From NCBI GenBank assembly GCA_039811865.1, contig JBDHZK010000099.1, positions 1-10,086 of the forward strand: a stretch of 10,086 nt of DNA, written 5' to 3'. This DNA comes from JBDHZK01 sp039811865. GTDB lineage: Bacteria > Actinomycetota > Actinomycetes > Propionibacteriales > Propionibacteriaceae. Each line of letters starts with the position of its first letter. The first letter of the stretch is position 1. Shown piece by piece: positions 1-6,483 of the stretch. The notes beneath the pieces were generated by a model, which was given only the letters and a program-made list of their open reading frames with translations, was not told the origin of the DNA and did no database searches. The position numbers were made by a program, and so were the translations under genes.

Positions 1-357
1 CCGTTCGCCTCGTCGCTGTGCGGCGCGTGCTACGAGGTCTGCCCCGTGCAGATCAACATCCCCGAGGTGCTGGTCCACATGCGACAAGAGGTCGTGGAGG
101 CCAAGCACGCCGACAAGACCCCGCATTTGGAGCCGATGCTGATGGCCGGTGGGGCCTGGGTGATGCGGGACGCCAAGAATCTGGCCCTGGTGCAAAAGGG
201 TGCCTCGCTCTTCGGCAAGATCTTCGGCCGGTTCGGCCATCTCGGCTCGCTGCCGTGGCCGATCTCTAAGTGGACGTCGGCGAGGGACGTCCCCATGCCG
301 CCGACGGAATCGTTCCGTGAATGGTGGCGCCGCGAACGAAAGGGAGAGGCGAAATGA
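1..357 (+). CDS. lutB: L-lactate oxidation iron-sulfur protein LutB, C-terminal part
   Basis: This is the last 118 codons of LutB, open at the left edge of the window. LutB is the ferredoxin-like, LUD-domain subunit of the LutABC complex, which oxidises L-lactate to pyruvate in the cytoplasm. The sequence shows a CxxCxxxCP cluster motif (residues 7, 10 and 14 of the fragment, LCGACYEVCPV), matching the second 4Fe-4S motif of the family. It also has the characteristic C-terminal end SFREWWRRER. The stop codon overlaps the lutC start (ATGA), so the two are translationally coupled in one operon; lutA would be expected upstream, outside the window. The N-terminal LUD domain and first cluster are not visible. 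The call rests on the cysteine motif, the C-terminal signature and the lutC neighbour. Confidence 0.92.
   Translation, partial: PFASSLCGACYEVCPVQINIPEVLVHMRQEVVEAKHADKTPHLEPMLMAGGAWVMRDAKNLALVQKGASLFGKIFGRFGHLGSLPWPISKWTSARDVPMPPTESFREWWRRERKGEAK
341..345 (+). promoter_or_regulatory. Ribosome binding site of lutC
   Basis: GGGAG lies eight bases before the ATG at 354, inside the end of lutB. It supports the 354 start rather than the in-frame upstream ATG at 321. Confidence 0.6.
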
Positions 358-995
358 GCGCGCGCGAGGCCGTTCTCGGCCGGATCCGTAGGGCCCTGGT
401 GGACGTCGCGGACGCCCCCCCGGCGCAGGTGGACTGGGAGTACGCCAAGCCGCGCCCCATGGACGATGTGCTCGAGATGTTCGTCGAGCGGGTCGTCGAC
501 TACCGGGCGGTCATGGAGCGCTGCCCGGCCGACCAGGTGGGGGAGTCGATCGTCAAGGCATTGCAGGCCAACGGGGTCTCCTCGGTGGTGCTGCCGAGCG
601 GTCTGGACGCTGCCTGGCGTGGCGCCATCGAGGACGCGGGCATCCAGATTCGCGACGACGACCCGCAGTTGAGCGCGTCGCAACTGAACGAAATCGACGG
701 TGTGGTGACCGCCGCGGCCTGCGGCTTCGCCGAAACCGGGACGATCGTTTTGGATCACCGCCCCGACCAGGGTCGCCGGGCGCTCACCCTGGTCCCGGAC
801 GTCCACGTGTGCGTCGTGCGCGCCGATCAGGTCGTCACTGACGTCCCGGAAGGTATGGCAAGGCTGGCCGAGGCGATCCGAGACGGGCAGCCGCTGACCT
901 GGATCAGCGGTCCGAGCGCGACGAGCGACATCGAGTTGGAGCGGGTCGAGGGCGTCCACGGGCCGAGGATTCTGCACGCGCTGTTGGTCGTCTGA
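354..995 (+). CDS. lutC: Lactate utilization protein LutC (LUD domain)
   Basis: A complete 213-aa LutC/YkgG-type protein, the third component of the LutABC L-lactate-to-pyruvate oxidation complex; the exact biochemical role of LutC is not settled. The family signatures are in the C-terminal half: the GFAETGT segment (about residues 124-130) and the strongly conserved SGPSATSDIELERVEGVHGP stretch (about 185-204) that ends nearly all LUD-domain proteins. The ATG at 354 is chosen because it overlaps the lutB stop in an ATGA junction, follows a GGGAG Shine-Dalgarno at 341-345, and gives the expected length. An in-frame ATG at 321 lies inside lutB and would add 11 residues. The gene ends the operon and is followed by a long hairpin. 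Confidence 0.93.
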   Translation: MSAREAVLGRIRRALVDVADAPPAQVDWEYAKPRPMDDVLEMFVERVVDYRAVMERCPADQVGESIVKALQANGVSSVVLPSGLDAAWRGAIEDAGIQIRDDDPQLSASQLNEIDGVVTAAACGFAETGTIVLDHRPDQGRRALTLVPDVHVCVVRADQVVTDVPEGMARLAEAIRDGQPLTWISGPSATSDIELERVEGVHGPRILHALLVV

Positions 996-1025
996 GGGCG
1001 AGGCCCGAACCGGCTCGGTCAACCC

Positions 1026-1069
1026 CGGGTGGGCCAGGCGACTCACGACTTCGTTGCCCGGCCCACCCG
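1026..1069 (+). terminator. Hairpin after lutC, candidate terminator without T-tract
   Basis: A perfect 10-bp inverted repeat (CGGGTGGGCC at 1026-1035 and GGCCCACCCG at 1060-1069) encloses a second helix pairing 1037-1042 with 1053-1058 (one G-U pair), separated by one A-C mismatch, with a 10-nt loop. It lies 30 bp after the lutC stop and before the next gene on the same strand. No run of T follows, so it could be an L-shaped terminator of the type proposed for actinobacteria or an mRNA 3'-end stabilising hairpin. Confidence 0.55.
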
Positions 1070-1156
1070 TGGCCGCCGACCTGGCCGAAACGCGTCCGTT
1101 ACCCGCCCGGTTTGCCCCGATTCGCTTCCTGCGGGCTGCATGGGCAGACTGTCCCC

Positions 1157-1792
1157 ATGCATGTCGATCACCTGGTTTTCGCGGCTGGACCCGACGGACT
1201 GAAGGCCGAGGCTGAACGCCTCGGGGACATGTTGGGCGCCAAGTTCCGAGACGGTGGCTTCCACCCCCGGTTCGGCACGCGCAACCACATCCTGCCGCTC
1301 GCCGAGGATCGCTACATCGAGGTCGTCGAGGTGTTGGAGCATCCCGCCGCCGAGAAGGCGGCCTTCGGGCAGGCCGTCCGAGCCAGATCGGAGATGGGTG
1401 GCGGCTGGATGGGCTGGGTGGTCTCGGTCGATGACCTGGCCCCCTACGAGGAGCGACTGGAGCGCAAAGCGGTCGCCGGGTCGCGTCACTTCCCGGACGG
1501 CCGGCTGCTGGAGTGGGAACAGATCGGGATCAAGGGGCTGATCGCGGACCCGCAGGTGCCGTACTTCTTGAAGTGGACGTCGGAGCACGAGTTGTTGCCG
1601 ACCGCCCTTCCCGGTGACATCGTGCTTGAAGAGATCGAGATCGCCGGCACCCGGAAGCGGGTCGAGTCGTGGCTCGGGGCGCCGGTCGGAGAGAGCTTCG
1701 ACGGCGTCCGCCTCAAGTTCACCGCACCCAACGGCCAGCCCGGACTGGACGCCGCGACCTTCACCACCCCCAAGGGCACAGTTCGGGTCTAG
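1157..1792 (+). CDS. Glyoxalase-like (VOC superfamily) protein
   Basis: A 211-aa cytoplasmic protein that looks like the Glyoxalase_3 branch of the vicinal-oxygen-chelate fold. Visible hallmarks are the opening MHVDHLVFA, the GGFHPRFGTRNHIL segment (about residues 33-46) and YIEVVEVL (about 53-60). His5 and Glu55 sit where VOC enzymes usually place metal ligands. The substrate cannot be inferred; members include lyases, dioxygenases and uncharacterised proteins. ATG 1157 is chosen because the fold begins immediately after it. No clear Shine-Dalgarno precedes it, so translation may be leaderless (a weak CAGACT at 1145-1150 sits in -10 position), though this is inference. The gene ends 52 bp before the favoured radA start on the same strand, suggesting co-transcription with radA and disA. 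A functional link to them is not established. Confidence 0.82.
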   Translation: MHVDHLVFAAGPDGLKAEAERLGDMLGAKFRDGGFHPRFGTRNHILPLAEDRYIEVVEVLEHPAAEKAAFGQAVRARSEMGGGWMGWVVSVDDLAPYEERLERKAVAGSRHFPDGRLLEWEQIGIKGLIADPQVPYFLKWTSEHELLPTALPGDIVLEEIEIAGTRKRVESWLGAPVGESFDGVRLKFTAPNGQPGLDAATFTTPKGTVRV

Positions 1793-1830
1793 GGGCGAAG
1801 CCGGACCACCGGCCCGGGCCGCGATCGGCC

Positions 1831-1836
1831 GAGGAG
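1831..1836 (+). promoter_or_regulatory. Ribosome binding site that decides the radA start
   Basis: GAGGAG, eight bases before the in-frame GTG at 1845. The alternative ATG at 1869 has no purine-rich site at a usable distance, so the GTG is preferred even though the conserved family sequence begins only after the ATG. Confidence 0.65.
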
Positions 1837-1844
1837 AACTGTCG

Positions 1845-3314
1845 GTGGCCGTCCCTAACGTTTCCCGCATGGCAGTCAAGTCGGGCGGACGCCCCCAGTT
1901 CGAATGCGGCGAGTGCGGGTGGAACAGCCCGCGCTGGGTTGGCCGCTGCGGCGAATGCCAGGCGTGGGGCAGCGTCAGCGAACGCGACCGTGGGAGCGGC
2001 GATGTCGTGCCCATCAAGCCGGCCGGCACGGCAGTGCCGATCACGTCGGTGGAGGCGCGGACCGCTCGCGGCCGGCCCACCGGCATCGGTGAGCTTGATC
2101 GCGTTCTCGGCGAGGGTCTGGTTCCCGGGGCGGTTCTCCTACTCGCGGGTGAGCCCGGCGTTGGCAAGTCCACCCTGCTCTTGGCGGTGGCGAGCCGGTG
2201 GGCGCAGGCCGGACGTCGGACGTTGTACGTGACCGGGGAAGAGTCGGCCAGCCAGGTCGCGGCCCGGGCCGGACGGACGGGCTGCGCCACGGAGGAATTG
2301 CTGCTGGCCGCCGAATCCGACCTGGCCACGATCCTCGGTCACGTCGAACAGGTGCACCCAGAGTTGCTGGTCGTCGACTCGATCCAGACTGTGACCGGGG
2401 CCACCGAGGGGGCCACCGGCGGGGTCACCCAGATCCGGGAGTCCGCGATCGCGCTGATCCGGGTTGCGAAGCGCCGCGGCATGGCCTGCATCCTGGTCGG
2501 TCATGTCACCAAGGACGGCAACGTCGCGGGCCCCCGCCTGCTCGAACACCTGGTGGACGTGGTCTTGTCGTTCGAGGGTGACAAGCACACCGGACTGCGG
2601 CTGGTCCGAGCGAGCAAGAACCGCTTCGGGCCTGCCGACGAGCTGGGTTGCTTCGAAATGACCGCGACCGGAATCACCGAGTTGCCGGATCCCTCCGGGG
2701 TGTTCCTGGCCAGCCACCCCGAACCCATCGCCGGCACTTGCGTGAGCGTGGCGCTCGAGGGGCGCAGACCACTGGTAGTCGAGGTGCAGGCCCTGGTCGC
2801 GCCGACTCTCGCTCCGGTTCCGAGAAGGGCCGCGCAGGGCATCGACTCGGGCCGGATGGCCATGATCTTGGCCGCGGTGGAGCGGCGGGCGGGTATCCGC
2901 CTCCACAACAAGGACGTCTACGCCGCGACCGTGGGTGGGGTCAGGCTGGGTGACCCGAGCGCCGACTTGGCGGTTGCCATCGCGGTCGCTTCGGCCGGCG
3001 TGGATCGCGCCTTTCCCCAGCGGGTGGTCGCCTTCGGTGAGGTCGGGCTTTCCGGTGACCTGCGGCGCGTCCCCAACCTGGATCGCCGGCTGGCCGAGGC
3101 CGCGCGGCTCGGTTTCAGCGTTGCGATCGTCCCCTCCACGACGGGCGGCCAGCAGCGTGACGTTGGTTCGGCCGGACGTGGGCTGCGCGTGGTGGAAGCT
3201 GCGACGGTCGCCGAGGCACTGGGCGCCTTGGGCCTGCTGCGGGCGTCCCGGGCGCCGGACGAGGAGTCCGAGCAGCGGCGTAGACTCACGATCACCCGGG
3301 CACAGACCGGCTGA
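1845..3314 (+). CDS. radA: DNA repair protein RadA (Sms)
   Basis: A complete 489-aa RadA from the GTG start (481 aa from ATG 1869). RadA is a RecA-like, DnaB-type hexameric ATPase that drives branch migration and processing of recombination intermediates in repair and transformation. Domains in order: a C4 zinc finger (Cys21, 24, 35, 38 in CGEC...CGEC); a RecA-like ATPase core with Walker A GEPGVGKS at 102-109 and Walker B LLVVDS ending near Asp178; the RadA-specific KNRFG motif at 258-262; and a C-terminal Lon-protease-like domain (roughly 310-470) containing DPSADLAVAIAVASA and LRRVPNLDRRLAEA. All key ATPase residues are intact. It sits 52 bp after the VOC-fold gene and 19 bp before disA, a radA-disA order common in Gram-positive bacteria. 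The start is the only uncertain point. Confidence 0.97.
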   Translation: MAVPNVSRMAVKSGGRPQFECGECGWNSPRWVGRCGECQAWGSVSERDRGSGDVVPIKPAGTAVPITSVEARTARGRPTGIGELDRVLGEGLVPGAVLLLAGEPGVGKSTLLLAVASRWAQAGRRTLYVTGEESASQVAARAGRTGCATEELLLAAESDLATILGHVEQVHPELLVVDSIQTVTGATEGATGGVTQIRESAIALIRVAKRRGMACILVGHVTKDGNVAGPRLLEHLVDVVLSFEGDKHTGLRLVRASKNRFGPADELGCFEMTATGITELPDPSGVFLASHPEPIAGTCVSVALEGRRPLVVEVQALVAPTLAPVPRRAAQGIDSGRMAMILAAVERRAGIRLHNKDVYAATVGGVRLGDPSADLAVAIAVASAGVDRAFPQRVVAFGEVGLSGDLRRVPNLDRRLAEAARLGFSVAIVPSTTGGQQRDVGSAGRGLRVVEAATVAEALGALGLLRASRAPDEESEQRRRLTITRAQTG

Positions 3315-3324
3315 ACCCCCTTGT

Positions 3325-3330
3325 AGGTGA
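3325..3330 (+). promoter_or_regulatory. Ribosome binding site supporting a TTG start for disA
   Basis: AGGTGA matches the 3' part of the anti-Shine-Dalgarno complement (AGGAGGTGA). It is well placed for TTG at 3334; the next possible start, GTG at 3349, would be 18 bases away. Confidence 0.55.
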
Positions 3331-3333
3331 GAT

Positions 3334-4398
3334 TTGGACGCCGTTTCGGTGACGCCGCGGGTGCGTAAGTACGAGGCCTTGATCGCCCCTGGGACGGTGC
3401 TGCGCGACGGTTTGGAGCGCATCCTGCACGGCCGGACGGGAGCGCTGATCGTCCTCGGGGACGGCCGTAAGGTTCGCGACCTGTGCACGGGCGGTTTCGC
3501 GCTGGACGTCGCCTGCACCCCAACGGCGCTTCGCGAGTTGGCCAAGATGGACGGCGCCATCATCCTGAGTTCGGATCGCGAACGGATCGTCGCCGCTGGC
3601 ATTCATCTGATGCCCGACGCGGCCGTGCCGACCGAAGAGTTCGGCACTCGCCATCGCACGGGTGATCGGGTGAGTCGGCAGACCGGCACCGCCGTCTTGA
3701 CCGTGTCATCGTCGATGGCCACGATCGCGCTGTTCCTCGACGGGGTGCGACACGCCGTTCCCGGCAGCGAACAGGTCCTCGCCCGGGCCAACCAGGCTCT
3801 GGCGGCGCTCGCCCGATATCGGGAGCGCCTAGGTGAGGCAACTGCGCGCCTGACTGCGCTGGAGATCCAGGATCAGGTGACCGTTCGCGACTTGATCACC
3901 GTCGTGCAGCGCCTTGAAATGACGGCCCGACTCCAGGCTGAGATCGCTCGCTATGTGGTTCAGTTGGGCGCGGACGGCCGATTGGTCGATCTCCAGCTTC
4001 AGGAGTTGCGCGCCGGCGCCGAGAACCTGGCCGACGTTTTGGACAAGGACTACCGCGACGCCGGCGCGGGCCGCCCCCCGCTGGGCGCTGAGGTTTCGAC
4101 CTTGCCGCTGGAGGAACTGCTGGACGCCCAGACGGTCGCCCGGGCGGCCGGATTCGGCCCAGGGGATCACCTCGAGCAGCGCCTCCATGCGCGGGGGCTG
4201 CGCCAGATCCACCAGATCGGGCGAATCCCCCCGTCGTTGGCGGCTCGGCTCGTTGATCGGTTCGGCACCCTCCAGGAACTCTTCGGAGCGCGGACCAGCG
4301 AGTTGCTCGAAGTGGAAGGGGTAGGTGAGCAGCGGGCTCGGATTATCCGCGAGGGGCTCTCGCGCATCGCGGAGAACGCCTATCTCGGCGCGCCCTGA
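3334..4398 (+). CDS. disA: DNA integrity scanning diadenylate cyclase DisA
   Basis: A complete 354-aa DisA, which condenses two ATP into the second messenger c-di-AMP and pauses at branched DNA. The N-terminal DAC domain (about residues 15-150) carries both catalytic signatures, DGA at 73-75 and GTRHR at 104-108, so the cyclase should be active. A helical linker follows, and the C terminus has a RuvA-like helix-hairpin-helix DNA-binding region (about 300-345, with FGTLQEL and EVEGVGEQRA). The favoured start is TTG because AGGTGA precedes it at proper spacing; GTG at 3349 is the alternative and would drop five residues outside the fold. It lies 19 bp downstream of radA and is very likely co-transcribed; RadA is reported in other bacteria to restrain DisA. 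The convergent gene on the other strand ends about 95 bp away. Confidence 0.97.
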   Translation: MDAVSVTPRVRKYEALIAPGTVLRDGLERILHGRTGALIVLGDGRKVRDLCTGGFALDVACTPTALRELAKMDGAIILSSDRERIVAAGIHLMPDAAVPTEEFGTRHRTGDRVSRQTGTAVLTVSSSMATIALFLDGVRHAVPGSEQVLARANQALAALARYRERLGEATARLTALEIQDQVTVRDLITVVQRLEMTARLQAEIARYVVQLGADGRLVDLQLQELRAGAENLADVLDKDYRDAGAGRPPLGAEVSTLPLEELLDAQTVARAAGFGPGDHLEQRLHARGLRQIHQIGRIPPSLAARLVDRFGTLQELFGARTSELLEVEGVGEQRARIIREGLSRIAENAYLGAP

Positions 4399-4459
4399 TC
4401 GGAGGCGGCTCTGGCTGGTTTGCAGAACCGGACCGATGGTGACGGCTGGTCAGTGGCTC

Positions 4460-4495
4460 GAACGGCGCCCCCCCGGAGGGCCAGCGCCGCCGTTC
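4460..4495. terminator. Candidate bidirectional terminator between disA and the convergent membrane-protein gene
   Basis: GAACGGCG (4460-4467) pairs with CGCCGTTC (4488-4495), with C-rich and G-rich inner sequence that can fold further. It lies where two converging genes end and touches the stop codon of the minus-strand gene. There is no T-tract on either strand, so termination function is inferred from position and stem only. Confidence 0.4.
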
Positions 4496-5174
4496 AGGCG
4501 GTCACGCTGAAAGTCAGTTGCGCCGGCTGTGAGCCCTTGTAGGTTGCGGTCGCGACGTAGCTGCCCGGCTGAACGGCCTGTTGGCCGGTCTGGCAATTCG
4601 CCGCCGACCGGGTGAGCTTCCAGTCCAGCCGCCACTCGTAGGTCTTCTCCGGGCCAAGTGAAACCGACTTGTCGCCGAGCGTGGAGGCGCAGTCGGCGGT
4701 TGACCAGACCTTCGTACCCGCCTGGGCGACCCGCAGTTCGTACACCGCGGCGCTGACCCGGACGGCGCAACTGACTCGCGAACCGTTGATCAGGGAGAGG
4801 GTGAACGCTTGGGATCGTCCCGCTGACACGCTCTTGGAGGCGCTGACGGTCACCCGCAGCAGCGCCGGGTCGCAGGCAGGCAACGCCGGGGTGGACGCCG
4901 ATGGGCCGGTCTGCATGGTGGGTGGCGGGGTGGGGGATTTGCTCATTGGTGCGGACTTCGAGGGCGTCTTGGATGCAGACGGCGTGTCGGTGCCGGTTTG
5001 CGGCGGCGCCGCCGTCGACTGTCCGGGCGCGGGGGTAGCCAGCGTCCCGCTGCCCTTCGGCCAGATCGCCCAGATCAACAGAATCACTAGGAGGATCGCG
5101 GCGAGAACAACCCCCCGGCGGATCCAGTAGGTCGAAGGGTTTTCCGGACCCACCGGATGCAGGATCGTGCTCAT
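4494..5174 (-). CDS. Single-pass membrane protein with Pro/Ser/Thr stalk and four-cysteine extracytoplasmic domain
   Basis: A 226-aa protein I do not recognise by family. Visible parts in order: a short cytoplasmic N terminus; one hydrophobic helix at about residues 20-38 (RGVVLAAILLVILLIWAIW), acting as uncleaved signal-anchor; a low-complexity Pro/Ser/Thr/Ala linker at about 45-98, typical of a stalk crossing the cell wall; and a compact C-terminal domain (about 100-226) rich in beta-prone, alternating stretches with exactly four cysteines (101, 136, 162, 194), which could form two disulfides outside the cell. An Ig-like or DUF4232-like beta sandwich is plausible but unproven. It converges on disA, as does the conserved membrane protein Rv3587c with disA in Mycobacterium tuberculosis (positional comparison from memory). 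ATG 5174 is chosen as the first start before the helix; no Shine-Dalgarno is seen. Confidence 0.78.
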   Translation of the reverse strand: MSTILHPVGPENPSTYWIRRGVVLAAILLVILLIWAIWPKGSGTLATPAPGQSTAAPPQTGTDTPSASKTPSKSAPMSKSPTPPPTMQTGPSASTPALPACDPALLRVTVSASKSVSAGRSQAFTLSLINGSRVSCAVRVSAAVYELRVAQAGTKVWSTADCASTLGDKSVSLGPEKTYEWRLDWKLTRSAANCQTGQQAVQPGSYVATATYKGSQPAQLTFSVTA

Positions 5175-5180
5175 GGGCCA

Positions 5181-5186
5181 AGGCTA
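5181..5186 (-). promoter_or_regulatory. Possible -10 box of a leaderless promoter for the membrane-protein gene
   Basis: On the minus strand TAGCCT (fits TANNNT) occupies bases -12 to -7 relative to the ATG at 5174. Transcription would then start at or next to the start codon, consistent with the absence of a Shine-Dalgarno. No convincing -35 box is visible, so confidence is low. Confidence 0.3.
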
Positions 5187-5314
5187 AGTTGGGCTTACCA
5201 CCCGGCCATGTCACCACGCCGTCGACTCGCTGCGCGGTCGGCGTCGGGGAGGTGGTACCAAAACGTGTGAGAATGGCGCATCCGATAGGCAACTACCAAG
5301 GAGTTCAAGCAGCC

Positions 5315-5626
5315 ATGACTGCTCCGTACAACGCCGCGGGTCCCTACGGCCCAGCCGGGGGCCTCCAGCAGCATCCCAAGGCCCAGACCGTCTTCTATCT
5401 CGGCATCGCCGGCATCTTTGTCGGAATCCTCGCGTTCGTCGCCTGGTACATGGGCGGGCAAGCGATGAAGGAGGTCGCGGCCAACCCGGGGGTTTACACC
5501 GCCGAGGGCAACCTGAAGACCGGCTACATGCTTGGGAAGATCTTCTCGATCATCTACATCGTCCTCACTGTGCTCTACATCGTGATCATGATCTTCGTGG
5601 TCGTCGCCGCTATGCAGGGCAACTGA
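5315..5626 (+). CDS. Small two-helix membrane protein, DUF4190-like (first of tandem pair)
   Basis: A 103-aa protein: a short Pro/Gly/Tyr N-terminal tail (MTAPYNAAGPYGPAG), a transmembrane helix at about residues 25-46, a conserved loop WYMGGQAMKEVAANPGVY (about 44-61), and a second helix at about 75-100. This two-helix plan with an A...E...NPG loop is that of DUF4190-type proteins, which are abundant in actinobacteria and have no known biochemical role. ATG 5315 is chosen because AAGGAG lies at 5298-5303 (11-nt spacing) and the N terminus then matches its downstream paralogue (MSTPYN). An in-frame ATG at 5273 would add 14 residues. A possible extended -10 (TGT-GAGAAT, 5266-5274) lies upstream but has no good -35. 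The gene is followed by a hairpin and then by its paralogue. Confidence 0.8.
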   Translation: MTAPYNAAGPYGPAGGLQQHPKAQTVFYLGIAGIFVGILAFVAWYMGGQAMKEVAANPGVYTAEGNLKTGYMLGKIFSIIYIVLTVLYIVIMIFVVVAAMQGN

Positions 5627-5639
5627 CGAAACCGCGACG

Positions 5640-5676
5640 GCGCTCGGCGCGGCTGATCGGGAGCCACGCCGAGCGC
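5640..5676 (+). terminator. Hairpin between the two DUF4190-like genes
   Basis: GCGCTCGGCG (5640-5649) pairs with CGCCGAGCGC (5667-5676). After one mismatch an inner helix of four pairs (5651-5654 with 5662-5665) closes a 7-nt loop. It starts 14 bp after the upstream stop codon. No T-tract follows, so it may terminate, attenuate or stabilise the transcript. Confidence 0.5.
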
Positions 5677-5761
5677 TGCTGCGTCCAAGGGGTCGCGCCG
5701 GATTTCCGCCGCCCTACCGGTCTGTGGAAAACTTGACCCCAAGCTCGACAGAGGAAAGCGA

Positions 5762-6289
5762 ATGAGCACTCCCTACAACAACCCCACCGACAACTCTTCG
5801 TCGTATGGCTACGGCAACAGCGGTGCGTCCAGCTACGGGTCTCCCGCAGGGAGCTACGGCTCGGCCGCCGAATCCGGCTACGGCGCCTACAACGCGGGCG
5901 ACCAGGCATATGGTGCCGGCTACTCCCAGCCGCCGGCGCAGCCGGCCGCTTCTCCATATGCCCCGGGCGGAGTCCAGCCCTACGGAGGATCGCAGCCGTA
6001 CTACGGGGCCGTCCTGCCGGAACACCCCCAGGCGACCATCATCCTTGTGCTCGGCATCCTCGGGATCGTCGGCCTGTCCATCTGTGCGCCGTTCGCGTGG
6101 TTCATGGGCAACAAGGCGCGCGACGAGATCGCGGCGAACCCCGGCGTCTACAAGCCGGACGGCAGCGTCCAGATCGGCCGCATCCTGGGCATGGTGGGCA
6201 CCATCTTGCTGGCGATCGGCGTCGTGGTGATGATCATCTACTTCATCTTCATCGCCGTGATGCTGGCTGGCGTGAGCACCTACCGCTGA
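5762..6289 (+). CDS. DUF4190-like membrane protein with Ser-Tyr-Gly-rich N-terminal tail
   Basis: A 175-aa protein with the same C-terminal architecture as the gene before it. Helix one is at about residues 91-114, followed by the loop WFMGNKARDEIAANPGVY (about 113-130) and helix two at about 140-170. The loop is nearly identical to its neighbour's (WYMG...E[IV]AANPGVY), so the two arose by tandem duplication. The distinguishing part is the first 85 or so residues: a low-complexity tail full of SYG, GYG and AYG units, then Pro/Gln/Ala, with no charged cluster. It is predicted to be disordered and probably cytoplasmic. ATG 5762 is preceded by GAGGAAAG at 5751-5758, a good ribosome binding site. 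Function is unknown. An intrinsic terminator follows the stop by 17 bp. Confidence 0.82.
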   Translation: MSTPYNNPTDNSSSYGYGNSGASSYGSPAGSYGSAAESGYGAYNAGDQAYGAGYSQPPAQPAASPYAPGGVQPYGGSQPYYGAVLPEHPQATIILVLGILGIVGLSICAPFAWFMGNKARDEIAANPGVYKPDGSVQIGRILGMVGTILLAIGVVVMIIYFIFIAVMLAGVSTYR

Positions 6290-6306
6290 CCACTCAGAGC
6301 AACCAG

Positions 6307-6343
6307 AACGCCCCCGGTCGCAACTGCGACCCGGGGGCGTTTT
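6307..6343 (+). terminator. Intrinsic terminator after the second DUF4190-like gene
   Basis: The left arm 6307-6321 (AACGCCCCCGGTCGC) pairs with 6326-6341 through a 15-bp, GC-rich stem with one bulged C (6332) and an AACT loop. The run TTTT occurs at 6340-6343, at the base of the right arm. This is a classic Rho-independent terminator for the plus strand. Confidence 0.85.
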
Positions 6344-6422
6344 CCATGGGTACGCGCTGTGTGGCGCGGGCGGCGGTTGGCCGGCGAATGTGCGAGATGG
6401 CGGCGGCCACCCGGGTTGGTCT

Positions 6423-6465
6423 AAAGGTTGAGCCCCGAGTCGGATGACTCGGGGCTCAACCTTTT
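6423..6465. terminator. Intrinsic terminator of clpC (19-bp perfect stem)
   Basis: The 19 bases at 6423-6441 (AAAGGTTGAGCCCCGAGTC) are perfectly complementary to 6446-6464 around a 4-base loop. TTTT lies at 6462-6465 on the plus strand, and CCTTTAG ends the structure on the minus strand. It begins about 20 bp after the clpC stop, so it most likely ends clpC transcripts, and it can act in both directions as a second barrier for the plus-strand gene. Confidence 0.85.
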
Positions 6466-6483
6466 GCGATCAATCGCGGGCGA

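Noticed and set aside
30..1046. 338-codon open frame on the minus strand opposite lutB and lutC
   Set aside because: It is an antisense shadow of two genes with clear family signatures and has no start context or domain of its own.
996..1156. Search for a riboswitch or small RNA between lutC and the VOC-fold gene
   Set aside because: Apart from the hairpin at 1026-1069 I could recognise no conserved riboswitch core or small-RNA promoter-terminator pair.
1869..1871. ATG as the radA start
   Set aside because: Kept as an alternative only: no ribosome binding site precedes it, whereas GTG 1845 has GAGGAG at eight-base spacing.
2139..3602. 487-codon open frame on the minus strand opposite radA and the disA start
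   Set aside because: Its low-complexity, Arg/Gly/Pro-rich translation is typical of an antisense shadow; the radA and disA frames carry intact catalytic motifs.
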